Assembly: GCF_000499845.2 (NCBI RefSeq)
Contig: NC_023749.2
Location: forward strand, 35,307,693 to 35,371,692
DNA from: Phaseolus vulgaris
Lineage: Eukaryota; Streptophyta; Magnoliopsida; Fabales; Fabaceae
DNA: 64,000 nucleotides
Reading direction: 5' to 3'
A model generated the notes under the pieces. The model saw only the letters and a list, made by a program, of their open reading frames with translations. It did no database searches and had not been told where the DNA came from. A program made the translations under genes and the position numbers. The first letter of the stretch is position 1; each line of letters begins with the position of its first letter. This document shows positions 55,054 to 64,000 of this stretch, piece after piece.

Positions 55054-56648
55054 AATCCTCTAAGGACTGGATAGTTATCTCTGATTGTCCATCAGTTTGA
55101 GGATGATATGTTGAACTAAGTCTGAGTTTAGTCCCCAAAGCTTCTTAAAGTTTTTTCCAGAATCTAGAGGTGAATCTAAGATCTCTATCTGAAACTATGT
55201 TGGAGGGTACACCATGCAATCTGATTATTTCATCTATGTAAATCTAAGCCAACTTCCGCATAGAGATTCTCAAGTCTATAAGTAGGAAGTGTGTCGTCTT
55301 TGTCAACCTATCCACTATGACCCAAACAGAGTCATGCTTCCTCAAAGTATGTGGTAAGTGGGTAACAAAATCCATTGAGATATTGTCCCAATTCCACACT
55401 GGAATGTCTAACTGAGTTAACATGCCTTCAGGTCGTTGATGTTCAATCTTTGATTTCTGACAAGTCAAGCAAGCAACTACAAACTTGGCTACATCATTCT
55501 TCATGCCATGCCACCAATAAGACTTCTTCAGATCTTGATACATCTTGTTCATTCCTAGATGTAAACTAAGTTTGCTTTTATGACCTTCAGATAACACTGT
55601 TTGTTTTAGTTCATTATCCTCTGGTATGCATATTCTATTTTTGAATCTCAAAATACCATCCACTCCAAAAGAGAAGTCTTTAGATTTGTCAGTATTTAAT
55701 AAGCCCATGATGTTCTTCAATTTTGAATCTTCCAACTGCTTTTCCTTCACCTTCTCCAGAAATTCATTAGTTATAACAAGTGTATTACAACTAATGCAAT
55801 TTGAAGACATGGAAACATCCAAATTCATACTCCTGAAATCTTCAATCAATGCTAGCTCTCTAATCAGAAGCGAAGAAATTTGTATCTTTTTACGACTCAA
55901 CGCATCTGTAACAACATTTGCCTTCCCAGGATGGTATATTAGCTGGAAATCATAGTCCTTTAAAAATTCAATCCACCTCTTTTGTCTCATATTAAGCTCC
56001 TTTTGATCAAACAAATACCTCAAGCTTTTATGATCACTAAACACATCAAAACTAACTCCATAAAGAAAATGTCTCCATATTTTTAAAGCAAAGACAATTG
56101 CTGCCAATTCTAGATCATGAGTTGGATAATTTCTTTCATGCACCTTTAACTGACGAGAAGCATAGGCAACAACTTTCTTATTCAGCATTAGAGCACAACC
56201 CAATCCCTGATAGGAAGCATCACAAAAAATTTCAAAAGACTGATTGGTATCAGGGATTGTCAATACAGGAGCATTAGTCAACCTTCTTTTCAACTCTTCA
56301 AAGCTTCTCTCACATTGTTCAGTCCATGCAAAAGGATAATCCTTTCTAGTTAATTGGGTCAAAGGAACCACTATTTTAGAAAAGCCTTCAATAAATCTCC
56401 TGTAATATCCTGCTAACCCGACAAAGCTTCTAATTTCTGTAACAGTTTTAGGACGTTCCCACTGAAGTACAACCTCCACTTTAGAAAGATCTACTAATAT
56501 TCCCTGTGCATAGATGAAATGTCCTAAAAATTGTATTTCTGACATCCAAAAGTCACATTTTGAAAGTTTAGCATATAACTATTTTTCTCTCAAAATGTTC
56601 AGGACAATTCTAAGATGTTCTGCATGTTCTTCCCTTGTACGAGAATAG
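55054..56648 (-). pseudogene. Tekay-like RT end, RNase H and integrase core
   Basis: The minus-strand frame 56545-55244 (433 residues) reads FLGHFIYAQGI, the RT thumb (SFVGLAGYYRRFIEGFSKI), RNase H (FCDASYQGLGCALM, YPTHDLELAAIVFAL, FSDHKSLRYLFDQKELNMRQ, ANVVTDALSRK) and the integrase HHCC (H..H and CLTCQKSK). The core start is SMDFVTHLP. Frameshifts and stops follow to the junction at 55054. Part of RT is visible up to 56648 with one stop near 56580. Confidence 0.88.
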
Positions 56649-57771
56649 TGTTAGAATGTATGGCTTTAAACTAGAGGGGGGTGAATGGTTTAAAGAGGGC
56701 TTTCGCAAACTTTTAAGTCTAGAATGAAATCACTTCGAGAAAACTTGAATCAAAATTAAGTTTTCCAAAAACACAAAGCAAATAAGCACAACACTAGAAA
56801 ACCAATCGGTTGTTTCGCAGAAACAATCGGTTGTTTATACCAGTTCACAAATATAAAACTGAATTTAAAGATTTCAAAGGACAGAGAGATTGAACACGCA
56901 AGTTTATACTGGTTCACTCTTAACCAAGAGCTACATCCAGTCTTCCCAGAAACCACTGGGAATCCACTAAGCAATCAACCCTAGATTACTTACAACACCA
57001 CCAAAGAAGTGACCTTGATCCCCTCAAGACACACACTTCCTTTGGCTCGACACAATACCACTAAGAATGCTGATCTTGGCAACCTCAAGAACACACAACA
57101 CTTCTCAACTTTACACACAGAGTTTCTTCAAAGGTACAAAGGATTACACTTGTTACAGAAAAGATCTAAAATCAATACAAGATGAAAATCCTATATCACA
57201 CTCTCTTTGATCCAAGCAATCTCAAAGCAATCTTTAACTCTTTCAAAAGCAAAATCAGTGAAAAACTCAAATCTGTTTTTCTTTGATCAAAACTAAGATG
57301 TTGTTTGTTACAAAATATGAACAAACTATTTATTTCATTCAAAGACTGGTCAAAGCATTTAAAATTGGAGCGTATTCAGTTATAAAATCATTTAATGCTC
57401 AGTCAAAGCACAAAACAGTTTTTTGTTTTGGTCCCAAAACAAACAATCGGTTGAATACTCGAATCAATCGATTGTTTTGGTTTGACAGCAAGTCAACCAT
57501 CAAAAACAGTTTTCAACCTTTCTAAAAACACCTAAGTATAAAACAATCGGTTGTTTCGCAAAACAACAAGTTTTTCACTTAGTTTGAAAAACACTTTTCT
57601 TTAAAAAGGTTCGAGAATGTTTAAGCTTTGGATTCAATCAAGAGTGGATTTAACACAAAATCTACCCCAGATCCTATCTAAAGACAGCTCAGCAGCAGCA
57701 AGCACATCTAGCCTTCCATCATCCTTCAAAGGGTTTGGATTCTTCAAAGCTTGAACACACTTGATTCAACA
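56649..57771 (-). repeat. 3' LTR of copia element V
   Basis: This LTR of 1123 bp has TGTTAGAATG and GATTCAACA ends. It resembles 9337-10445 throughout at moderate identity. It has phased palindrome loci at 56803/56824, 57444/57465 and 57544/57564, the last being the only pair with 20-bp spacing. Confidence 0.88.
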
Positions 57772-57785
57772 ATCTCCCCCTATTT
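57772..57785 (-). other. Polypurine tract, copia element V
   Basis: Minus-strand AAATAGGGGGAGAT, identical to the tract at 10446. A similar tract (tctccccctatttgtcttt, plus strand) recurs near 58012, and another near 10753, possibly a second, internal tract. Confidence 0.8.
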
Positions 57786-58124
57786 GATGAAGACAAATCC
57801 CTGGTTGCTTGTGTTGGAATTGATTGAATCTGAAGCAGTTCCTGCAAGACAAAGTTTAAGCAAAGCACCATATCTTTGATATAGGGTTAGAGTAAAAACA
57901 GAAATAGTATATCAGCAGTTTAAAAACTAGCAGAAAAATGTTTACTTAAACACTCATAAACCACATAGAGTTTTGCAGAAATTAAAAGATAATGAAAACA
58001 ACACAACATAAATCTCCCCCTATTTGTCTTTGCAAATAGACAAAAAGAAGAGATAAAAATATAATTTTTCCAGATCATACAGAAATTTAAAACAGAAGCA
58101 ATTAAATTCATACAAGACCAAGAA

Positions 58125-58160
58125 CAATCGGTTGTTTCGTGAATTCAACCAGTTGTTTTT
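58125..58160. repeat. Phased palindrome pair beside the element V ORF stop
   Basis: CAATCGGTTG and CAACCAGTTG start at 58125 and 58146, 21 bp apart, a few bases beyond the ORF end at 58164 on the minus strand. Confidence 0.7.
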
Positions 58161-58163
58161 CTT

Positions 58164-59363
58164 TTAATCTTCCTTGCCATACTGAAGTTCAAAGATCTGA
58201 TTCTGAACAACTTCTATATGTTCATCCAGGGTCATGAACCGTGTATCCATCTTGTTGAATCTGTTGTCTATATTTTGGAAGTTGGTTACACACAAATCAT
58301 GAAGATTTCTTTGATTCTCGGCAAATCCATCAAGCCTATTGACCATATATCTTTCAAAAGAAGACATGGATGGCATTTCATCTCCTTGACTCCCTACACT
58401 GATTCCAGCACCTAGATTGGTTTCAGGTTGCTCTTCTTGATGAAAATCCATGTCAGCAGCGTGATCTTCTTCATCAAAATCAGCAGCTGCAACACTTGAT
58501 GAGGCACCATGATCACCATCTTTGCTTACCCATTTGCCACTTATTTTTGTGAATCACATCTTGCTAAGAGAGCCATTGTTCATCTCTTGAGTTGACTTAA
58601 CCAACTCAGATGTCTCATCCTCAAGATTCTCTTCAAAATACAACAGAAATTTAGAGATCAAAACAACATAGGGATAATGATAATCACTTAACCTCGTGGT
58701 GTTTTGCATGTGCTCTTTGATGTTGCGAATCCAGTTGATTCTGATCTTCTTCATAATGCAGTAGATGTACACTAGGTCCTCTTCTGTTAGGACAGAATGA
58801 TGGCTCCCCCTTGGGGTAAGAATCCAAGTTACAATAAGAGCAAACAACCTTTCATCTAGCTTTAAGCCTCCAACCGAACAAGTTCTCACTTGGGCATTTT
58901 GATTCTTCAAGCAACTCTTGTAGTATTGGACTTTGTTGATATCCTCCACTACTCCAAGGTTTCTCTTGTTGATTCTTAGACCAACATATTTCAAACTAGC
59001 AACAACAGTCCACACATCATAAGTGATCTCCATGTCAACTCTCTTCACATGAGAAACAAGGTTGTTTCCCTCAAACTTGAGATTGGTGTAGAACACCCAA
59101 ATCAAGTCAGGGTAGATGTTTCCCTTCATCTCTAAGAATCTTCTTAGAGATTGATCTTTGAGCAGCTTCCTCACATTATCTAGCTTTTGGCTTTTCATCC
59201 AATCAAACGAAACAACTTTGGGATTGTTTATCACCTTTGTGCTAGTTTGAAACCTATACCTTTCAATGAGCTCATTGTCTCCAAAAAACCAACCCTCTAA
59301 TCTCTCTCCAGAACTCACTGTTCTGGTTTTGACCCTCTTTGATGTAGGAGGAGTTGATTCCAT
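58164..59363 (-). pseudogene. Transposase_32-like ORF in element V, one in-frame TGA
   Basis: The ATG at 59363 (MESTPPTSKRVKTRTVSSGE) has a basic, NLS-like start. A globular region follows: RFLEMKGNIYPDLIWVFYTN, VSHVKRVDMEITYDVW, SVGGLKLDERLFALIVTWIL, LTEEDLVYIYCIMKKI. It resembles plant proteins grouped in Pfam as Transposase_32 ('putative plant transposon protein'), from memory and not searched. A TGA at 58556-58554 splits the frame. The last 96 residues form an acidic and then amphipathic helix ending in VQNQIFELQYGKED. The biochemical function is unknown. Confidence 0.72.
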
Positions 59364-60163
59364 GACAACAGAAAAAGGGGTAAAGAAGACTCACACAAGG
59401 AGAGCAAGAGTTGTTGCAAGAGATGGCTCAATTGGTTGTTCTTGTGAGAGAGAACAGCTACAACAGAATTTAAAGAAACACTGCACCAAACTGCATTCAA
59501 TGACGTGAGTGGGTTTTAGTTTTTCACAGAGAAAAGACTTGATCAAGACTTGCACAAAAAATGTCAGAAAAAGCATAAAATCACATGGTCATTACATGTG
59601 ATCTTTGACTAGTCATAAAAGCTCTTAAATTTTCAAGATTTTGGAATATATTCCTTTATGACATGTTGTAACTTCCTTCAAAACATAAACAGGCTTTCAA
59701 CACAGCTTTATTAACCCAAATCCTTTCGTAATTGATATCTGCAACAGACAAAAATTAAAAAGAAATTAAATTTATTCTTTCACAGTGCTGTCAGAAACAA
59801 AACAATCAGTTGTTTCGCAGAAACAATCGGTAGTTTTTCTGTAGCAGCAAAACAGATTTTGAATTTTTAATCATGAGCAGAAAGGATTCAAACCAGATGT
59901 ATTTGAACATTTTAAAAGAGATATTTAAGCATGAATGTGAATTTAAAAAGGAATTAAAGATAGAGATAAGTAAGGTCTTATTCTTTATGATGTTCCTTCA
60001 ATGAGTCATATGTCTTTTGATCAAGAAGCCTCTTTTGACTTTTGAGAGCCTTGGACTAATACATAACATTGATTCAGCTTCAATGTTAGTCTTTTTCTTC
60101 CAAGAACCTGATCAGATGACTCAGTTCCACATATTCCTCTAGATTCCCTGCATAAACATGAAT
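59364..60163 (-). other. Non-coding stretch of element V with palindrome pair
   Basis: No gene is seen. A phased palindrome pair is at 59803/59824. The region may contain the promoter of the minus-strand ORF; a TATA box was not recognised. Confidence 0.5.
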
Positions 60164-60388
60164 TCAAGCAACAAGGTTTGGTCCCCTTACAAATGTGGGT
60201 CCCTTTGGTTTACTTTTATCATTTGAAACCTCACAACCTTTAGGAATCCATTTCATAAAGCCTCTGGGAACAAAATTTTTTCTTATTTTGCATAATCTAA
60301 CAGAATGACCTTTCTTCATGCAATAAATAGAGGTGTTATGCTCATGTAAATTCAGATTTGGAATTTGAAGAAAATTTACTATACACAA
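60164..60388 (-). pseudogene. Copia gag zinc-knuckle fragment, element V
   Basis: YCMKKGHSVRLCKI matches the CCHC knuckle of the gag at 29975, but the first Cys is Ser. WIPKGCEV and KGPTFVRGPNL follow as in the other copy. Upstream gag is missing. Confidence 0.75.
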
Positions 60389-60419
60389 ATTTTGTGAGTT
60401 GTGAGAATTATTCTCCTTC

Positions 60420-60525
60420 TACTACGCTTATCTTGTGAGTTTGGGAAGCTCTCAAGTGGCGACATCTTGCACTTATCTTGGATCAATCACCATCCAAGTG
60501 GTGTGTTCTTCCCTTCCATGGCTTC
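60420..60525 (+). repeat. Chromovirus LTR fragment
   Basis: About 100 bp (ctcaagtggcgacatcttgc, catccaagtggtgtg) resemble the 12980-13080 part of chromovirus B's LTR. It is the immediate target of Tat IV. Its other side is lost or hidden beyond the window. Confidence 0.55.
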
Positions 60526-61719
60526 TGTTCCGGCCGGTTGACCTGGGACGTCTTTGTGCGCAACCCTGCCCGCCAGCTAGGGACACCTTCCCTCTGGTTA
60601 CCCGGGGATACCTGCAAAGAAGGACAAAAGGGCGCCCTAGCGGCCGTTTGCACTCCGACGCTCAAGTCAACTAGCAAGAAACACCAAAAACTCTACACCT
60701 CCGTATCGGAGCACCGTGAATGGCACTCTGAAGATGGTAAAAAGAACTATGTGTTGTGTATCTTTTCTCCCTCTGGCAAACAACCTTTCTCTAGTCCCTT
60801 GTGCGTAGCCTCAATACTCGAGCAAGCAACTAGAGTGTATTCTGGGAAAATCTGCCAAAAGTTCGAACCAACCCCGTCTCCAACATCCAAGGTTCTATTT
60901 AAACGACTCTAGCATTTAAAGCGTCTTAAAGTGCATTTAAGGTTATGAAACGTTCAGCGCCTTTAAGACGTTTAAACCGCTTGGAGCATTTAAAGTACCT
61001 TAAACGCTTGAAACGTAAACTTTATTAAATAGCTTTAATTACCTTATACCTGACAAATTGATGTTTCTGTTCTGACTTGGCTGCTATTACACGTGGAGGG
61101 CCTCACAACACCGTGAACCCACATGGGGGTATTTCCTCGTGTGAGTCCTCCTACCTGGGAACGCATCTGCGCGAGGGGTGACTTTTTGGGTGCCAACTCA
61201 TGCCCCCAAACCTCTAGTCACTTGCTTTGAGAGCGTATCTACCTTCCTCTCGTACCCTGCACCTGGCGACCCCTGGGCGTGACCCTTCTCATGAGTCGTA
61301 ACTATCCCAAGGGCCTCTCTGGGACGACATGGGCACTTCACGAGTCAGATTGCTCTCCACTGGCGCTATTACTATGGCCTTGGAGCCACCTTTCTCTTCT
61401 CTTTATTGCTACCCCGGGTTATCGGGGTTTGAGGCCTTCCCACGGCGCCACTCCCTCCATGGTCTTTCCTACCCATGGGTATCGGGGAGCAACACTGTGG
61501 TTGCCTTGCTCTTGTGACATTTTACCTTGGCGGCGCCCTACCTTGGCGACGCCTGCTCTAGGCGACGTCTTATCTTGGCGATGCTTCCTCTTGGCGACCC
61601 CTTGCCTTGGCGATGCTTGCCCTTGGCGTCGCCTCACCTAGACGGCGCCTTATGTTGACTTTGACCTCGACGCTGACTTTGACCTTGACTTTGTCAACGC
61701 CTAGGTACGGGACGGTACA
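60526..61719 (-). repeat. 3' LTR of Tat IV
   Basis: Minus-strand TGTACCGTCCC at 61719 to GGCCGGAACA at 60526, 1194 bp. It has a TATA-like GTTTAAATAG near 60903-60894 and the 19-nt block at 60651-60669. 61520-61650 holds about eight degenerate 16-18 bp units with 'cttggcgatgc', the reverse of the 'gcatcgccaag' type seen in the Tat I LTR. Confidence 0.88.
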
Positions 61720-61735
61720 CAAGCCCCCCAGTCTT
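61720..61735 (-). other. Polypurine tract, Tat IV
   Basis: Minus-strand AAGACTGGGGGGCTTG abuts the LTR. It is the same tract as in Tat I. Confidence 0.85.
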
Positions 61736-62216
61736 AAGTTGATGACTTGTTTTCAGCGAAAAGACTAAGGCCTCGCCCACGCCATCCACGTGGCATCCTG
61801 GTGACGTGTCATTCTTGCTGACGTGACACTCCTCAAACTATTGACGTGACATTCTCTGAACCATGGGGGTGCTCTTAATGGCTGATTGGACATCCTTTGA
61901 GACGGGGAAAGCACCACCTTTTGGGGCCACACTTAATCGCTTGCCACGTGGTTCATCATGCGGTCAGCCTCACAAGCCTCTTGCGCTCCCAGCTAGCACC
62001 TAATCCTTCGACACGTGGCTCAATCGCACGGTCCCAAATTAGCACCTCTTGGGTTGCAAATGTAACGTTTAAAAGACTTCGAAATCCCGCGCCCCAAACA
62101 TTGTTCTATTCACTCTTTCGCATTGTGCGCTACTGTTCATCTCTCTTTCTCTGAAATTCTAGCGATCGTTATTCCCTCTGCGCTTCCTCAACAATCACCG
62201 ACCCACACATTCAAAG
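61736..62216 (+). promoter_or_regulatory. Upstream region and first non-coding exon of Tat IV antisense gene
   Basis: No ORF. A TATA-like GTTTAAAAGAC is near 62068-62078 and a pyrimidine-rich stretch near 62130-62200, followed by the donor at 62217. This is a plausible plant promoter and 5'-UTR, inferred only. Confidence 0.4.
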
Positions 62217-62452
62217 GTATGATTTTTCTACCTCCATGGCTCTTCTTCTTCATTGCGTTGCATTGCTGTGTATGAATTGCCTGGGACTGTCTGTGCTTCC
62301 GTATTTCCACATTTCTTTCTCTCATCGTGCTTGTACGCTCTCTTCTCCCCCTTTCTGGGTTTCTTTGCGTGGGTGGCATTTTCTAGGGTTTCTCTTCCCC
62401 TTTCTGCCTTGACATCGCTTGTTAAAACCCCTTTCCTTTCTTCTTTCTTCAG
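62217..62452 (+). other. Predicted 236-bp 5'-UTR intron of Tat IV antisense gene
   Basis: The donor CAAAG|GTATGA and acceptor CTTCTTTCTTCAG are both strong plant consensus. The ATG follows 15 bp later. It matches the arrangement in Tat I antisense gene b. Confidence 0.62.
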
Positions 62453-62467
62453 CTATTTATCCGCATC

Positions 62468-64000
62468 ATGGTGCGCTCGAAACCGAAGTTCAGTTCTCCC
62501 CCCAAGATCAACTACAAGGCCTTCTATAAATGGGCCTCTGACGATCTCTTAAACGAATGCACCACCTTGACAACCATCGAGGATGTGGAGAACCATCGGG
62601 GTGACCCTCATTTATACAACTGCAACGCCTTCTGTCGCACCCACGATGCCCACATCTCCGTCCGCCACGGCACACCGGGGGAACCCGTTTGTGTGGATGA
62701 TAGATCCAGGGGTAGGGCCCCCTTTTTCTTCATGTACCAAACGGTATTCAAACGCGTTGGTGTGCGCCTTCCATTTACACCCTTCGAGAGGGAACTCCTC
62801 ACGGAGATCAACACGGCCCCCGCCCAGCTACACCCTAATAGCTGGGCCTTCGTCCGGGCCTTTCAAATTCTCTGCGGATATCTGGGCGTTCTTCCTTCTA
62901 TGGATGTCTTTCTTCATTTCTTCGAGGTGAAGAAGCAAGGGAAAAGCCTCTGGGTGAGCTTTTCCGGGATCGCCGGCAGGATCATCCTCTCCCTCTTCCA
63001 GAACTCATACAAAGGCTGGAAAGGGAAATTCTTTAGGGTGTGCTACGCCAAACAGGACCCCACAGCCTTGGATGGCTTTCCCCTATACTAGACAGAGCAC
63101 CCCAAGCTGCTCAAGCCTAAGGCCCTGGATGAACTGTCTTCCGCTGATAGAGGGGTATGTGAGGCCTTGGCTGGCCTGGGGATTGTTTATGACACGCTGA
63201 AGCTCATAGCGTGTGAGTACAACGCGCACACCCTGTCCACCTATTTTGGTAGGGAGGCTCATTCCTTGTTGCCTTTTGTCCTTCCTTTCTTATCTGTGCT
63301 TTATTGCATCATGCTTGTACTGTTGGACTTCTCCACATGTCTCCCTCATTGCTAAGTGTTCGTTTGTACTCTTTCTATTTCATTTACCTGCATGCCTTGT
63401 GGATCTGTATAACTGGGTGGTGGGATTGGTACTCTGTGCTTTGTGTGTAACTGACGCCTTGCGCTTGGCTTGGTGTGGCTTTAACTTCTGTTCTTTGGTT
63501 TGTCTGAGTGCAAGATCAGTGATGGATTCATCTAAGAGGATGGTCCTGGCGAGGGCACTGAAGGCTGCTCGTGCCCCCAAGGCTGGCGCCTCCACCACCC
63601 CCATTGCTGACCCAAACCTCCCATTATCCTCGCCCTCTCCAACACCAACCACCGCCGCAACTCCACTAGGCTCGTCTTCACCACCTCCACGTGGCCCCCA
63701 AACACTCCAAACACCTAATTCACCTCCACCCATCGCCGCAGTCCCACTGGCTGTGGCCTGATCACCTGCTTCAGCCCCCCTTGACAAAGGGAAGAGGGTG
63801 CTGGAGGTCCTCTCCGATGACGAAGACTCCGGCGGTGGGGTGATCTTCAAGAGGAGAAGGGTTGCTAAGGTTCCCATCCTACCAGCAGCATCCCCACAGG
63901 GAGGGGAGTCCTTCAGAGACAATCCCCCTAGCGCCACCTCTCCCCAACCCACAATAGTCCAAGAGGAAAAAGACGATGGGGCCGAGTCTGCTCCACCTCC
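62468..64000 (+). pseudogene. Tat IV antisense gene: Transposase_28-type domain, intron, acidic/KR motif
   Basis: Exon 1 from the ATG at 62468 (MVRSKPKFSSPPKINYKAF) encodes the domain: PFERELLTEINTAPAQLHPNSW, PSMDVFLHFFEVKKQ, WKGKFFRVCY, ALDGFPLY. A TAG at 63089-63091 sits where the paralogues have Trp. It continues to about 63248. An intron is predicted to about 63519. Exon 2 starts near MDSSKRMVLARALKAAR, is Pro/Ser/Thr-rich, has a TGA at 63759-63761, then LSDDEDS, IFKRRR and RDNPPSATSP, and runs off the window before the coiled coil. Confidence 0.78.

Larger units (their letters stand above)
32775..56648 (-). mobile_element. Tekay/Del-like chromovirus (outermost), split by nested elements
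   Basis: Minus-strand parts are RT end-RNase H-integrase core (56648-55054), integrase C-terminus (34952-34259) and a 3' LTR (34189-32775). The two halves of integrase join across a 5-bp duplication (AATCC) that flanks the element at 34953-55053. The RT is cut at 56648 by a copia LTR, so gag, protease and the 5' LTR must lie beyond the window or be lost. The family call is from integrase and RNase H motifs. Confidence 0.82.
56649..60419 (-). mobile_element. Copia-family element V lacking pol, with Transposase_32-like ORF
   Basis: The 3' LTR (56649-57771) and polypurine tract match the SIRE-like family. Inside, on the minus strand, are a gag zinc-knuckle fragment (60388-60164) and then a 400-codon ORF (59363-58164). 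No protease, integrase, RT or RNase H is found between them. The 5' part is cut at about 60419 by a chromovirus LTR scrap. It is probably a non-autonomous derivative or a carrier of a captured gene. Confidence 0.72.
60526..64000 (-). mobile_element. Tat-lineage element IV (right part outside window)
   Basis: The 3' LTR (60526-61719) and polypurine tract are followed by an antisense gene on the plus strand (62468-64000+). gag-pol lies beyond the window. The left flank is GCTTC; the matching duplication is outside. Confidence 0.85.

Overview
This window is plant genomic DNA made almost entirely of LTR retrotransposons nested in one another. I see no ordinary host gene, no rRNA or tRNA gene and no CRISPR. 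The lineages present are Tat-type Ty3/gypsy elements with antisense genes, SIRE/Maximus-like Ty1/copia elements, CRM/Reina-like chromoviruses whose LTR carries an open tail of coding sequence, and a Tekay/Del-like chromovirus. This combination fits the gene-poor (pericentromeric) chromatin of a legume, probably a phaseoloid bean. The species is an inference from family resemblance and was not tested.

Layout from left to right. (1) 1-7748: minus-strand Tat element III, running off the left edge. Its RT has been replaced by a truncated chromovirus (A, 3419-5277). (2) 7749-9336: AT-rich DNA with no gene. (3) 9337-32253: minus-strand SIRE-like copia element with TSD ATTAT. It is split by minus-strand Tat element II (11291-25843, TSD GATAT/GATAC). 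Tat II is itself split inside its antisense gene by a truncated plus-strand chromovirus (B, 12472-17691). The copia RT also holds an opposite-strand solo LTR (26497-27471). (4) 32254-32774: AT-rich target DNA. (5) 32775-56648: degraded minus-strand Tekay-like element. It is split by a plus-strand chromovirus derivative that has gag and integrase remnants but no RT (34953-55053, TSD AATCC). That derivative is split by the youngest and most complete element, plus-strand Tat I (37552-51744, TSD TTTCT). (6) 56649-60419: a second copia relative with no pol but a Transposase_32-like ORF. (7) 60420-60525: a scrap of chromovirus LTR. (8) 60526-64000: minus-strand Tat element IV, running off the right edge.

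How the parts work together. In each Tat element gag-pro-pol runs from the 5' LTR. A second, antisense gene starts near the 3' LTR and runs toward pol, and the two 3' ends converge on a tandem-repeat region that differs in each element. The antisense gene encodes a Transposase_28-type domain, an acidic stretch plus KR-x-R motif, a coiled coil and a conserved C-terminus. It has recognisable introns, including a 5'-UTR intron at matching positions in two elements. The four Tat LTRs are largely unlike each other but share an identical 19-nt block and a T-rich CAG/GT signal.

Most striking non-coding signal: the copia elements carry a near-palindromic motif, AACAAYCGRTTGTT. It occurs in pairs (once as a triplet) whose copies start 21 bp apart at 15 of the 16 loci I found by eye. 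The loci lie in LTRs, untranslated regions, gag coding sequence and other unrelated positions.
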